From the NCBI GenBank assembly GCA_037127315.1, contig JBBBDQ010001451.1, positions 414,501-478,500 on the forward strand: a stretch of 64,000 nucleotides of DNA. The letters are read 5' to 3'. The stretch is from Ascarosepion bandense (lineage: Eukaryota; Mollusca; Cephalopoda; Sepiida; Sepiidae). Every line of letters begins with the position of its first letter. Position 1 is the stretch's first letter. The notes under the pieces are model-generated. The model saw only the letters and a program-made list of their open reading frames with translations, searched no databases and was not told where the DNA came from. Made by a program: the position numbers and the translations under genes. Positions 10,561 through 22,801 of the stretch are shown here, one piece after another.

Positions 10561-10700
10561 GATTCTATATTTAGTCTGAGGACCTCACAAACGTATTTGG
10601 GATGTTCTTTTTAATCAGAATAAAGCTGTCATACCTTCACAATCGCTATTAGACTCATCCAACTCTTTCCGAATTCACTGCACTGTCCTGAGATTGGTAC

Positions 10701-10971
10701 CTATAACACTTAACTGACTGACTAAGCGAAAGAGACATGATTTACTGGACAGAAAATTTTCCCGCAATAGATTGCCATTATTTTCTGTGGTAGACTGGTT
10801 GCCAACCAAGTTCACAGAACCCAATCAGCTCTGCTACTAAATGAAGATCTGAAGGGAGAAGAGATAGATTTATAACTTTCCCATTGGCACGTAAGTGAAT
10901 TTAACTAGAATTCGAACTCGGATCTTTAATTTCTCGTTCCGAGCCGATATCCACTGTACCACAACGCACAT
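10701..10971 (-). mobile_element. tRNA-derived SINE, near full length
   Basis: Runs from the ttaactgactgac 3' end to the ccacaacgcaca head. The internal B box is gaattcgaactc on the plus strand. Some divergence in the body (tgctactaaatgaagatctg). Confidence 0.88.
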
Positions 10972-10975
10972 TTTA

Positions 10976-11262
10976 TGAACATGATATTACCAGCGCGTAA
11001 ATCAAAATGGAAAACTTCGAATTTAGGTGGAAGTTTTTTTATGTTTTCGTCATATTATTACCCTTAGAAAAGGCATGGATCCACTTCTCCCTGAATTCTA
11101 CCTCATCTCCAGATATTTTGATGAACATATTACCATCGCGTAAATCGGAATTGGCCAAGTTCGAATTTCGACAGAAGTGCTTATTTTCTCGTTACTCTAA
11201 TCCTCTTGAAAATGCATGGATCCACTTCTCCCTGTATTCTGTATCATCACTAACTAAATTGA
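10976..11262 (+). repeat. 142-bp direct duplication
   Basis: Two diverged copies, about 10976-11120 and 11121-11262. Both have a gcgtaaatc block, cttcgaattt or gttcgaattt, and gcatggatccacttctccct. Possibly gene-derived but no convincing frame. The following 540 bases contain a short TA run at about 11325 and nothing else I recognise. Confidence 0.7.
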
Positions 11263-11807
11263 TAAAAGTGAAATTATTTTAAAGGTTATCAGCGAAAAAA
11301 TTGAATTGACCAACCGATTGGCAAATATATATATATACACAGGGTGCGATTGATAAATTATCGCTATATTATATTTTATTTAACGCATGCGCTTTAACTG
11401 TTTCTGATTTTGTCGATTGCACAATCTATTGGGGTCCGATGGACACAAGTCTGTGAGAAAAAGAACACCACGACGCAATTTAGAAATTATGAAACGACAT
11501 GATATACTACTTGGCATTCGCACCGGAGACTCCAATACGAACATTTCAGTCTGAGGACAGTGCAGTAGATTCAGAATGGCACTTAACTAACTGACTGAAC
11601 ATCATGAGATGAGATAGAATATTTCTAAATTTTAATTTAATTTTCTATTTTTAATTTTAGGTGAGCATAATCAGCCTCACAGTATATTTGAACTCGGCAT
11701 TTTGATTTTGTTTTCTCTTTAGATATTCATAAATTTCGCTCATATATACACCAAGATGAGATATCGCAAAGTGAGTTCATGCCTTTTCCAAGATTATTAT
11801 TGAGGGA

Positions 11808-12484
11808 ACTGCAAGAAAACCGAATGCATGGTCATCAGCAAAAAGGACAGTCCAAAATGACAATTACAGTTGAGGGACTCTAAAATCAAGCAGGTAAAGA
11901 AATTTAAATACCTAGGAAGTGTTCTAACAGAAAACGGAAAGTGCGACACTGAGGTCCTAAGGCGAATTGTCATGGCGAAAGAAGGACACAGGACAATTTC
12001 ACGAGAAACAAAGAGGAGAGTACTGGATTGCTATGTGATGTCGGTTCTTCAATATGGCAGTGAATGTTGGACAATATCTTCGACAACGAGGAAAAACTTG
12101 AAGTAACTGAAATTTGGTTCTACAGAAGGATACTGTGGATATCATGGACCGAGTATGTGAGCAATAACGAGGTTTTGGAAAGAATGGAGACAAAAAGAAA
12201 ATTAATACTGAGCATCAGCAAGAGACAACTAAAGTTCCTAGGACATGTAATGAGGAAGGAGGGCTTGGAGAAACTGTTACTAACAGGCCAGATAGAGGGA
12301 AAAAAGGCAGGGGAAAGCAGCGGATAACATATTTGAAAGACCTGGTTCAAGTGGATGACGGAACGAGGGTTGCATAGTGCAACAGGCTAAAGCGTGCTAA
12401 TAGCCACCAGGGACAAGGAGATGTGGAAAGTCATGATCACCTACGTTCTGAAAGAACATGGCACATGAAAGAAGAAAAAGAAAC
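11808..12484 (+). mobile_element. RTE LINE, 5'-truncated and frameshifted
   Basis: Encodes the C-terminal part of the same RTE family as 7568-9819: KTECMVIS, KKFKYLGSVLTENGKCDTE, then KRRVLDCYVMSVLQYG, FYRRILWISWTE and KRQLKFLGHVMRKEG. About ten residues are lost after IVMAKEG. Two frame changes interrupt it. It ends in an AAG-rich tail. Confidence 0.88.
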
Positions 12485-12981
12485 AGTACCAATAAAAATT
12501 TGATCTCTATTTGTCAAATGTATTCCTTGTGCCAGTGACTATTATTCAACCTCTTTTATGTTCAATAAAGCAATCTTTTCCAAAATGTCACTGAACAGAG
12601 AACGAAAATGGCCGCCGAAAATGTAGAAAGTTCAGTCCAGTGGGAGCAAGACCGTATCATTCAAATTCCGACCTTTTGCAAACTTTCTAACATTATGAGA
12701 ATGCAATTTTTGGAGCGAAATTGGTTGGTCACCTTTCCTGAAAAACAACTGAAAAGTTCATATATATATCAAAAGACCGGCCTATAGCATCCTTATTCAT
12801 AAAATATGCTGTGGAAAAAAATCAAGCTATCTAGACAAAACCCCGAGAGCCGTGAATAAATCATCTCATATTTCGATATACGTTTCACTTATTTGTGCCT
12901 GATTTTAATGTCAACTGTCAAGCAAAATGACGATGCTGCTTGTGATTCAACCAACATTATCGGGAGTTTGCGTTTGTAAAA
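12485..12981. other. No recognisable feature
   Basis: Unique-looking sequence between an RTE tail and a SINE array. No coding signal seen. Confidence 0.5.
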
Positions 12982-13893
12982 CCTGCTTCCGACAGTGGAT
13001 ATCAGCTCGGAACGAGAAATCGGGGAGCCGAGTTCGAATTCCAGTGGAATTCTTTACATTCACTTACGCACAAATACCCTTGGGAAAGGTATTAATCCGT
13101 CTCTTCCTTCCAGTTATAGGTTAAACAGGACAGATTGGGTTCTATAGCCTTCGTCGGCAACTAGTCTACCGCAGAAAGCAATGGCAACCTACAGCGGGAT
13201 AATCTTCTGCCCGGTCAGTCATGTCTCTTTCGAGACATCATCGCCCAAGCGTGTATCACGTATGGCACTTAACTGACTTACTAAATAGTTGGAAACATGA
13301 TTAAGGCTTCTACTAGTCATAAAGTGGGGAACCGGTTTTCAATTATTATGAAGTAATAAACTAAGCCCCCACTAATTATACTTAGATTATATTACATTAT
13401 TAGATTATCTCATCTCCCTCCAGATATAAGTTAAATAACAGAACAGATTGGGTTCTATAGCCTTGGTTGGCAACCAGTCTACCGCAGAAAGAAATGGCAA
13501 CCTACTGCAGGGTAATCTTCTGCCCAGTCAGTCATGTCTCTTTTGCGACATGATCACCCATGCGTGTACCATGTATGGCACTTAACTGACTGACTGAATA
13601 TAATAGTTGGAAACATGAATAAGGCTTCTACTGGTCATAAAGTGGGGGATCATGTTTCTATTGTTTTGAAGTAATAAACTGATCCCCCACTAATTATTAC
13701 TTAATAATATAATACATATCTTCCCCATCTAGCTATGAGTTAAAATAACATGACAGATTGGTTTCTATAGACTTGGTCGGCAACCAGTCTACCACAGAAA
13801 GCAATGGCAACCTACAGCGGGATAATCTTCTGCCCAGTCAGTCCCACGTATGTATCCAAGCATGTATCACGTATGGCACTTAACTGACTGAAT
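12982..13893 (+). mobile_element. SINE with two extra tandem units
   Basis: Begins with a tRNA-like head (cagtggatatcagctcgg, B box agttcgaattcc at about 13031) and continues through the body to ttaactgactt at about 13283. Then a 150-bp spacer and the body repeat twice more, with acagattggg at about 13129, 13440 and 13753. The unit is 311-313 bp. Each spacer holds an inverted repeat built on gtgggg...ccccac and a TTAA near its end. This is a tandemly amplified SINE tail unit, not three separate insertions, since only the first unit has a head. Confidence 0.88.
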
Positions 13894-14139
13894 GGATTAA
13901 ATGAAACTGACTTGCGTGTAATGACGGAGAATTGTTCCATATGTGCATCTAATAGAGGTGGTAAAAAATATTTAACGTTTTTCCTTTCTTACGCGATATC
14001 TTACGCCTATGTTTGAACACACAATTTTCTGCATTATTTGAAGGAACCAAAGGAAATGTTATACATATCACAAAAATATTGATCGTTTTCTATCAGACAA
14101 ATTAAGAAACGTTTATATTACTTTTGTAAAGGGAATAAT

Positions 14140-14550
14140 CATCTCCTATCTCATTAACCTGCATCCTTCCTCTCATGCTCCTTTCTCCGTCCACTCCACT
14201 CTCATCAGTATTCTCATCCTTCTCTAACCCACTTCCTGACACCCCCTGTAACCTGTCACTCTTTCTCAGAGCATTCCTCCTATGTAACCCCCTGCAAAAC
14301 AGTGGCAGTAAAATGCCTTGCTTGGGGCGATATGATTATAAAAAACGTCATCTCCTATCTCACTAACCTGCGTCCTCTCTCTCATGCTCCTTTCTCCGAC
14401 CACGCCACTCTCATCAGTATTCTCAACTTTCTCTAAGCCACTTCCAGACACCCCCTGTAACCTGTCACTCTTTCTCATAACTTTCCTCCTATGAAACCCC
14501 CTGCAAAACAGTGGCAGTAAAATGCCTTGCTTGGGGCGATGTGATTATAT
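14140..14550 (+). repeat. CR1/Jockey-like LINE 3' tail, two tandem copies
   Basis: Two copies of a roughly 204-bp unit (about 14140-14340 and 14341-14550), each ending gcttggggcgat then gattata. The terminal hairpin GGCA-gtaaaa-TGCC is intact in both. The downstream A/C-rich 14550-14700 and the TA run at 14736-14768 hold nothing else. Confidence 0.82.
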
Positions 14551-14729
14551 ATAAAAAAAACAAAAAAAACAAAAAACAGTTTTTTCTGAAAATACTTAAA
14601 AAAAACATTGTATTTCTGAAACCCCCCCAAAAAAACAAAGCAAAACAAAAAAAAACAGCGTTTGTATTTTTGTAAAAGACTAAACAAGAAGAAAAATCCA
14701 CTTTACTTTTCTATCTTTATATAAAGCGT

Positions 14730-14769
<40 letters not shown>

Positions 14770-14771
<2 letters not shown>

Positions 14772-15185
14772 TCTATGTATGCTTAAAGCTTAGCGTATAC
14801 ATTTCTATATTATTTAAAAAACCGTTTGGTAAGCATTTTCTAAGTATAAATTTATTCTATTTATTGAAATATTTTTGCAAGTATGAATATAAACACATTC
14901 TGACCGAGTTATTTTTTCTTAAATTAAATAACTCTTTGCTTGAATTTTTCAAGTTAATATTGAAAGAATTAAAAGATAACATTTTTGATAGCCATGTACA
15001 ATCTTGGGATTAATAGGGGATTGCCTTTTTCCAGGTGAACTTATTGAGACACCACCCCGACTTACTTGTCAGGTGAATAATTAACAACATTTCTAATTAA
15101 AAAAATGAAAACAGTTCTTGTAAAAATCCCGTATTCATATGATAGCAGTGCTCCATTTGATAAGTTTCCTGTAACAATTCAGTAA
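14770..15185. other. No recognisable feature
   Basis: AT-rich, no frames or repeats recognised. Confidence 0.5.
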
Positions 15186-15765
15186 GTTGCAGTGCAGCGG
15201 ATATCGACTCGGAACGAGAGATCGGGGTGCCGAGTTCGAAATCCATTTGAATTCCTTGTATTCACTTATGCGCAAATACCCTTGGGAAAGATATTAATCC
15301 GTCTCTTCCCTCCAGTTATAGGTTAAATTATAGGACAGATTGGGTTCTATAGCCTTGGCTGGCAACTAGTCTACTGCAGAAAGCAATGGCAACCTACTTC
15401 GGGATAATCTTCTGCCCAGTCAGTTATGCCTCGAAAGAGACATGATCGCCCAAAGCGTTTATCACGTATAGCACTTAACTGACTGACTCAATATAATAGT
15501 TGGAGTCATGATTAAGGATTCTACTGGGCATAAAGTGGGGTTCGGTTTTCTATTGTTATTAAGTAATAAACTGATCTCCCACTAATTACTACTTAATAAT
15601 ATAATACCTCTTTTCACTCTCTAACTATGAATCAAATACAAAGACAGATTAGATTCTATAGCCTTGGCTGGCAACCAGTCCACCGCAAAAAGTAATTGCA
15701 ACCTACTTTGGGATAATCTTCTGCCCAGTCAGTCATGTCTCGGAAGAGGCATGATCGCCCAAAGC
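15186..15765 (+). mobile_element. SINE with one extra tandem unit, cut by CTAT repeat
   Basis: Head at 15186 (gcagcggatatcgactcgg), B box at about 15231, body, ttaactgactgac, spacer, then a second body from about 15641. The second body stops at gatcgcccaaagcg and passes straight into (CTAT)n at 15768. Confidence 0.88.
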
Positions 15766-15766
15766 G

Positions 15767-15767
<1 letters not shown>

Positions 15768-15823
<56 letters not shown>

Positions 15824-15833
15824 AGTCTGTTCA

Positions 15834-15886
<53 letters not shown>

Positions 15887-15897
15887 CAGTCTGTTCA

Positions 15898-15928
<31 letters not shown>

Positions 15929-15956
15929 GTATCTATCTATCTATTTCAGTCCATTC

Positions 15957-16002
<46 letters not shown>

Positions 16003-16011
16003 GTCTATTCA

Positions 16012-16064
<53 letters not shown>

Positions 16065-16072
16065 CAGTCTGT

Positions 16073-16109
<37 letters not shown>

Positions 16110-16127
16110 TTTTCTCGGTGTGTTCAA

Positions 16128-16172
<45 letters not shown>

Positions 16173-16182
16173 AGTCTGTTCA

Positions 16183-16223
<41 letters not shown>

Positions 16224-16234
16224 CAGTCTGTTCA

Positions 16235-16270
<36 letters not shown>

Positions 16271-16285
16271 ATTTCCAGTCCATTC

Positions 16286-16323
<38 letters not shown>

Positions 16324-16334
16324 CAGTCTGTTCA

Positions 16335-16391
<57 letters not shown>

Positions 16392-16418
16392 CAGTCTGTT
16401 CATATCTATCTATCTATC

Positions 16419-16449
<31 letters not shown>

Positions 16450-16461
16450 CTAAGTCTGTCA

Positions 16462-16506
<45 letters not shown>

Positions 16507-16518
16507 CAGTCTGTTCTA

Positions 16519-16559
<41 letters not shown>
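15768..16559 (+). repeat. (CTAT)n block with periodic interruptions
   Basis: About 790 bp of CTAT broken at intervals of roughly 55-70 bp by variants of agtctgttcatat (others: cagtccattcttat, cggtgtgttcaaat). Thirteen or so interruptions are visible. Because the interruptions are related, whole CTAT-plus-interruption modules have duplicated. Confidence 0.95.
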
Positions 16560-17078
16560 GGAGTTTTGTTCGCTGTATTTTTCAGTTATTCTCATGAGCC
16601 TATTCATCAATAGTTTTCACATTATCAAGTAAGAATAATCCTCTCGTCTCAAAAAAAAAAAAAATTAAGGAAAATTGGAAAAAGATTTTCATTTCAACTT
16701 TAAATAGTAAAGCAACTTACGAGTCAACCATTTTGTTTTGTTCACCTTGAGCAAAGATATGAATCAACAATTTGTATTTTCTAGCTTTGGATAAAATAGA
16801 AAAGCAGGAATGCAAAAGTTTTGGAAGGAAGGCAAAACTAAATTAAGAATGCTTCCATGCGTTGCGAGAGTGTCCATTCATATGGAAGACGTCAGGTGTA
16901 ATTCCTGATGACATGTCCGGAGAGTGACACCGACAGAAAAAACTCACCAATCTGTAGGCAAAGCGTGGCAAGTACATCTCATTAATCTCTGTCAACTATA
17001 TCATTGATATCTGACGGATAGGCCCAGGAGGTCATCCAGGTGTCAGAAAACAACGATGATGATTCCTTATTCACGCGC

Positions 17079-17079
<1 letters not shown>
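16560..17079. other. No recognisable feature
   Basis: No frame or repeat recognised between the CTAT block and the CA repeat. Confidence 0.5.

Positions 17080-17151
<72 letters not shown>
17080..17151 (+). repeat. (CA)n microsatellite
   Basis: About 35 uninterrupted CA units. Confidence 0.98.
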
Positions 17152-17153
<2 letters not shown>

Positions 17154-17205
17154 TTTATTAAAATTTATCTATTTAAATATTCCAGATATTGTTGTTTATT
17201 CGGAA

Positions 17206-17919
17206 CTAGCAGTATAGCTCGGCGTTGCTCGGGTGTAATGAAAGCTTTAAAACTAATCCGTGGTCCTGGAGCTCAGACACTTTGGACGTTGGCACGAAAG
17301 ACTAAAAAAGAATAGCTGTTTCCAGTTAAAGCGAAAGTTAGATTGAAAGAAAAATGAATGGATGTAAGTCAAATTTTGATTTACTGGTATTGACATCAAA
17401 TACGTTTTTTTCGTCGTAAACTGAATTTTGAAGGCTAAATAAGACCTCTGAGCAAATGGTATCATGACTGAGACTCAGAACTACAATTATACCTACTTAA
17501 AGTCAAACCCGAATCATAAACTAAAATAAAAGGGCTGAAAAACTGAATTTGATTAAACCCGTATCTTGACTTATATATATATATATATTATCGATTTTCT
17601 GCACTATTGTAAGAACTGAAACCTTGAAACTTCTGAATATCGATTCTTATGTCTTTGTCTATGAGTGTTTCAAATTCGATTTTAATCGGACCATTCCTAC
17701 TATAACCCGATTTTTTCGATTATCGATTTTCGATATTTATCGGGGGTATCTCGACACAAAACCTAGCTAAGGACACTCGCAGAAATTTATAGTACAACTG
17801 TGTAAAGTTTCAAGAAAATTGGTTCAGCCGTTTCGGAGTCTATAGGTAGCGGACACAGACGCACACAGACACACACTCACACGCACACTAACAAAGACCT
17901 ATTTATAAATAAGTTTAGA
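17206..17919 (-). mobile_element. Non-autonomous Helitron-like element, full length
   Basis: On the minus strand it starts TCTAAACTTATTTATAA (17919 down) and ends with the gagcaacgccg hairpin region and CTAG at 17206-17209. The flanking host bases on that strand are A before and T after, as Helitrons require. Length 714 bp, the same as the copy at 5923. Contains a TG-rich stretch near the 5' end. No coding frame. Confidence 0.7.
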
Positions 17920-18224
17920 TAATCTATTTAACGATATCAAATATTGTTACTCACCTTGACATATATGAAATTGCATAATATTCCGTTTATCAGAAAGTGT
18001 TGTTGCATAAATATTTATATATATATATAAAGAAAAGAATAACTAATAAACAAATAGGAAAACGTGTCTTTAATCTAACGTTTCACTTTAACAAGTTTAT
18101 TCAGACATTTTTTTAAAGACGAATGATTAAAAACTTAAAATTAAATCAGTAAATTAAGTCAGTATGTTAATTGAGATTTGATTTCATTGGTCAGGATTAA
18201 ATAATACAAATATCAATTTAATCC

Positions 18225-18264
<40 letters not shown>

Positions 18265-18294
18265 GAACAAGGAACGAACAATATTTGCAAGGTT
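17920..18294. other. AT-rich, PLE-type motifs only
   Basis: Holds TA runs at about 18017 and 18228-18261 and a ctaacgtttcactttaacaa motif of the type seen at PLE-like termini. No coding signal. Confidence 0.45.
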
Positions 18295-18420
18295 CATAAC
18301 AATTTAAAATACATTTTCTTTCGACATTAAAAGAACAATGTCTCATAAGGTAGTTAATAATGATGTTAATAAACGTCATTTTTGAAAGAAAATTTATGAG
18401 AATTCACTTATTTATTCACA
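18295..18420 (+). repeat. Dispersed PLE-type terminal repeat, copy 1
   Basis: Shares ttcgacattaaaagaacaat, gtctcat and gttaataaacg with 18795-18890 and 20740-20850. On the minus strand it reads as atgagacattgttctttxx then gtcgaaa, a pattern typical of PLE 3' regions. Confidence 0.55.
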
Positions 18421-18424
18421 AATT

Positions 18425-18576
18425 TTTCAAATAATAAAATGAAGTGAATACCCTCATTCTCGGTATCTTTACCCGTCTATCATCCTCCTTCTGACATTTC
18501 CTATATCTAACTATCCTTTCTCACCACTTTCACCTGCGCAATAGTGGCTGTGAAATGCCTTGCTCGGGGTGAAACG

Positions 18577-18585
<9 letters not shown>
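18425..18585 (+). repeat. CR1/Jockey-like LINE 3' tail, single copy
   Basis: Ends gaaatgccttgctcggggtg then gattata, followed by a TA run. Upstream tail sequence resembles 4330-4430 reversed. Confidence 0.75.
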
Positions 18586-18619
<34 letters not shown>

Positions 18620-18639
18620 CTCTCTAATCTCTAATTCAT

Positions 18640-18700
18640 TTCACTGAATGAGCGATATATACCGCTCTAATTCATTTCACTGAATGAGCGATATATATAT
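18640..18700 (+). repeat. Short direct repeat
   Basis: ttcatttcactgaatgagcg occurs twice about 40 bp apart within TA-rich DNA. Confidence 0.75.
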
Positions 18701-18794
18701 AAAATAGAAATAAATAAATACTGTCAAAAAATACATTTTTAACTTATAACTTTTTAGTAGTTTTATATATATATATATATATATTATAAATTAT

Positions 18795-18890
18795 AGTTTA
18801 GAACATGTACAAATCATCATCTACTGCACAGTGTACATTTAGTTTCGACATTGAAAGGAAAAATTCTTATCGGATAGTGTAAAAAGAAAA
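18795..18890 (+). repeat. Dispersed PLE-type terminal repeat, copy 2
   Basis: agaacatgtacaaatcatca and ttcgacattgaaag match 20700-20790. The stretch 18900-19400 beyond it shows no feature I recognise. Confidence 0.55.
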
Positions 18891-19399
18891 TAGAAATTCT
18901 TTATCTTATATTTGGCGAATTGTGCGTGAGATGTAGGTGGGTTGGGCAATGAAAAATAAGAGTTATAAGTTGTCAGTTAGAATTTGAACAAAAAGAGGGA
19001 AGAGGTAGGGGATAGAGGTGATTAATGGACGTGTTGAAAAGTTTATAGACAGATTTCATATTAGAAGATAAAGTATGGTCCATGACAACTTTTATGGTCG
19101 GTTCTTTGGGTTTAGCAAAAGGAAAAAATAAGTCCTTTGGGTTTGACAAAAGATACATATAAGGAAATGTGGGGTGAGGAGGAGTAAGAGTAGGTGCGAT
19201 AAAGTTGGAATACGAATTGCTATTTGGTAAACATATCTGTATTAGTGAATTAAACGACTACAAATACTTTTGTATTTAAACTTAGTTGTTATAACTAATC
19301 TATTTTTTATATTAAACCTTAATTTATATTTGTAGTCGTATAATTCTTCATCTTGTCGACCACGAATGACGATCAGTTTAAACGAATTAAAATTAAACC

Positions 19400-19960
19400 T
19401 ATAACGCAATTGTCGGTTGTTTATAATCAGTTTCGTTAATCTTCGTTAATCCGTAGCATGTTTACATTTGTTGACATTACAATGCATTTCAGAGCAGAGA
19501 TGGTTATTACGATGAATTCAAAAATTGTTTTATAGGCTTAATTTGACTTCGTTTAGTCTGATCGTCATCGTGGTCGAGAGGTCTAGGACACACCAGATCT
19601 CTTGACGGCTTCCTCTATGTGGATAGGGGTCACAGTTTCGAATTCAACCGAATGACACACATTTTCGAAACAAAAATGTTTCGTAAATGTTCAGACCGGT
19701 AGAAATATATATATATTTATACTGTTTGATTATAAACAGAATATCTACTTAAATACGAGTATCGATCAAAAATAATGTTCAAACAAATCATTTCAAAATG
19801 TTGGTTGTTTATAACCAGTTTCGTTAATCTTCGTTAATTTCCGTAACATGATGATTATGGTAAATAATCAGGCCAGTAGAAATAAATATATAATATTGTT
19901 TGATTATAAACAGAATATCTACTTAAATACGAGTATCGATCAAAAATAATGTTCAAATCA
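19400..19960 (+). repeat. Two pairs of direct repeats
   Basis: A 50-bp block (gtttcgttaatcttcgttaa) occurs at about 19408 and 19800. A 68-bp block (ttgattataaacagaatatc to aataatgttcaaa) occurs at about 19722 and 19892. The order suggests a partial segmental duplication of about 170-390 bp. Confidence 0.75.
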
Positions 19961-19961
19961 T

Positions 19962-19963
<2 letters not shown>

Positions 19964-20028
<65 letters not shown>
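19964..20028 (+). repeat. (CT)n(TA)n microsatellite
   Basis: CT run then TA run. The interval to 20740 is AT-rich with a TG stretch at about 20176-20202 and no gene. Confidence 0.95.
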
Positions 20029-20032
<4 letters not shown>

Positions 20033-20739
20033 AACAAATTAGTAAATGAAATGATAATGCCAATAGATCTTTTTTTTAAATATAATTGTTTAATACTTTT
20101 TATTTTTCATCTGTTTATTTTCTATTGTTTATTTATATATATTGTACAAATACATTTATGTATATGTGTATATATGTGTTTGCGTGTGTGTGTGTGTGTG
20201 TGTTTATATTTGTTAGTGTGTGCATGTGTTTTAGCTGTTATTATTTTCTTCAGTGACCACACATGATAATCTGATGGAATGAAAACAGCCTCTCCTTCTC
20301 CAATTACACCTTAAATATCATATATTCCCAGAAAATAACTATTCTTGGTTAAGTGTCAAGATTTGTGCTGTCTTGTCTTTATTTTTTAAATTTGCAAAAA
20401 TTTTCTGAATCAATTTATACCATTTGTAAATTCGGTCTGATGAAACGGGTGTTAAAAACTTACCTGTTGAAATAACAATAATTAGTAATCGTTTTTAATC
20501 ATGCGTATAGTCTTTTACATGGTATATCACAGGCTAATAGTTTGCGTTCTTGTACGGAGCGCCCATATGTCAGAGGTAGTATCGCAGACTGATGTCAATT
20601 CGTTTCAATCCTAGCTAGAAATCAATCGGATGTCTAATCGTACTGATGAGCTGTGATACAGCGAAACAGATCTGTCTGCAAATGACTATATATAAAAATT
20701 ATACTTCAGAACATGTACAAACTACAATCTACTACAAAA

Positions 20740-20850
20740 TTGTATATTTCTTTTCGACACTGAAAGAACAATGTCTCATCAGGTAACTTGTAATGAATGT
20801 TAATAAACGATACTTTTTAAAAGAAAATTTATAAAAATTCACTTCCTTTC
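20740..20850 (+). repeat. Dispersed PLE-type terminal repeat, copy 3
   Basis: Contains ttcgacactgaaagaacaat, gtctcatcaggtaac and gttaataaacga, parallel to 18305-18390. Confidence 0.55.
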
Positions 20851-20919
20851 ATTATTGGAAAAAAATTTTCCAATATTAAATGGAAATAAATTTTCATAAA
20901 ATTAAATTATTAATCAAAG

Positions 20920-21340
20920 ATTAGGGAAATGGAACAAGAAGAAGCCTATAGGTACCCAGAAATTAGTGAAAGTGATAGAATACAACATACACAAATGAGG
21001 GAGAAAATAAAAAAGAAAATCTACAGGTGTGTGTGTCTGGTGTTAAATACCGACTTGAATTCACAAAATGGAATATCAACCATAAAAACTTTAGCTGTTT
21101 CTGTGATGCAATAGTTTCAGTATCATTAACTGGGCCAAAGCTGACATTAAGTGAATGGGCGTCAAAACGAGGAAGCTTCTCAGTTGGCACGACATGCTTT
21201 ATCCTAAGGTTGACGTTGATTGTCTGTTTGTGTTCAGAATCGAAGTAGACAGAGAATTGGTTCAACACTCGGTCTTCAACGATATCTGGAAACTACAGAA
21301 CAGTGGATGGTGATTTGTATCAAATAAAGAGAAAGAAATA
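20920..21340 (+). pseudogene. REL-endonuclease LINE, fragment after the RT domain
   Basis: The plus strand encodes MEQEEAYRYPEISESDRIQH, TQMREKIKKK, then NTDLNSQNGISTIKTLAVSV, and after frame changes QNRSRQR and RYLETTEQWM. In the family these are the YKYLG-x-E...IQH-x-x-M-x-EK block, the AINTLA block and the LETYLxTTxxWM block, which lie between the RT palm and the zinc knuckle. The frame is broken near 21116. Clade (R2/R4-type, REL endonuclease) is inferred from the better-preserved C-termini at 56940-57960. Confidence 0.7.
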
Positions 21341-21445
21341 AGAAACTTTATTAATTAATAAAGAAAACCAAAAAGTATACATGCGTGTGTATATAATATA
21401 TGTGCGTTTGTTTGTGTCTATCTCTCTGTTTGTGAAATAAAACAC

Positions 21446-21790
21446 ACTTAATGGAAGACATCAAATTGTTTGCCAAAAACAACGATGAGTTGAAAGGGAT
21501 CCTCAATATTTTAAAATGGTTTAGATGGCGGCAAAGAACCTAAACAAAGAAAGCAAAAGCAAATGCAATGTCTTAAATGCTGAAGCAAAGGCAAAATAAA
21601 CCTCGTCATGATCAATACTCTGCCCGTACAAAACAAATTGATGTAGGATGTGGTGATACGGTACAAAAGCGATGGACCGGATGTTAGCGCTTTCACGACC
21701 AAAAAGCAAATGACCAAAAGTCGTCGTTGCGCATCCGGTTCGTGCAGATGTTCCGGTTGAAATGTAAAAATTAATCAAATATTAAATTTC
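21446..21790 (+). pseudogene. REL-endonuclease LINE, RT palm fragment plus later piece
   Basis: atggaagacatcaaattg encodes MEDIKLFAKNNDELKGILNI, the catalytic YMDDIKLFAKN motif of the family with the first catalytic Asp changed to Glu. A deletion then leads to KPRHDQYSARTKQIDV at about 21595-21650, a block found far downstream in the element. It lies after the segment at 20920-21340 although YMDD should come first, so the locus holds two copies or a rearranged one. Confidence 0.6.
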
Positions 21791-21799
21791 CATTTCGCG

Positions 21800-22409
21800 A
21801 GCCGACGCGAATTTTATTTATCAGCCAATGGGAAGCCCAGAATCAAATACAAGTGTGAAATCCCAAACGAGCTGCTGTGATCCAAAAAGAATATATAAAA
21901 AGCTGAGACAGGCCGACGCAAGCAGACAGTCCGACGGTGACAGGCGAGAGTAATTAATATCTCCCTTGACAAGTGGATACTATGCTCGTCCCTTCACCTC
22001 TTCTTCCCTCTTCCCTGTTTCAAAACTACTTACTGACACAAGGAGCGACTACATCAAAGACATTCCTCACTTACACGCTCCCCACATTCCTAAGCCTTAA
22101 ATCTCTTTCAGCGTTTTATTTGCCATGAACATTTTAACCCCCTTTGGACCTATACTTCAAGTTTTACTTTAAGTGTAAAAACATTAATTGATATGTGTAT
22201 ATATAAAAATGTTATTTTTCAACACAAATTGCCTTTCTTGATTTTATAATCATTTTATGACTTATAGTGGGCTATCTATCACAAGGCCAAATTGCGTTAA
22301 CCTGCAACAATATAAAACTACCCTTCTCTAGAACGGACTCCCACCACAACCAGAAAAAGAAGATAAACCACCCACTATAAAGTAAACCCCGTTTACATCT
22401 GTTGTTTCG
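21800..22409. other. No recognisable feature
   Basis: Moderately mixed composition, no frame or repeat recognised. Confidence 0.45.
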
Positions 22410-22594
22410 TAGTGCAGGGTAAAAATCGACACTGGATATCAGTCACAAATAACTTGATTGCTCCTGTGGTGTAATATAGTTTCAATATACTTAGCTGAAC
22501 CATAGTTGACATTAAACGAATGGATGACAAAACAGGAATCCTTTTCAAAGACTACCGTAATCAAGATTGATGTTGATCAGTTGTATCATTCAAG
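22410..22594 (+). pseudogene. REL-endonuclease LINE, left half of a split copy
   Basis: Parallel to 21040-21240, with degenerate codons ending DVDQLYHSR at 22594. This is the family's HPKxDVDRLYxxR block. It is interrupted by the insertion at 22595 and resumes at 23233. Confidence 0.6.
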
Positions 22595-22801
22595 GTTGGT
22601 TGGTTGTTTTGTTTTTATGGCATATCAACCTCGGCGGGTCATTTATTGCCAACTAAATTTTATTTATTTATTGCTGGTAATACCTTTTGCTTTCAACAAT
22701 TTATTGTTGTTTTTATATGAATTTTGTTTCTAGTAATACTTTTTTTCTTTTTCGAGTATCAAGATTCATTGAGATTTGTTGTTAAGGACACGATCCCCAA
22801 G

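Noticed and set aside
13000..13060. A host tRNA gene, from the A- and B-box-like sequence
   Set aside because: The same head recurs more than ten times in front of the same body; the predicted cloverleaf is poor. It is the SINE promoter.
15664..16613. Long open frames reading repeated YLSI (169, 228 and 111 codons), and the same at 40991-41463
   Set aside because: They are translations of the (CTAT)n microsatellite in three frames; period 4 never meets a stop. No other coding evidence.
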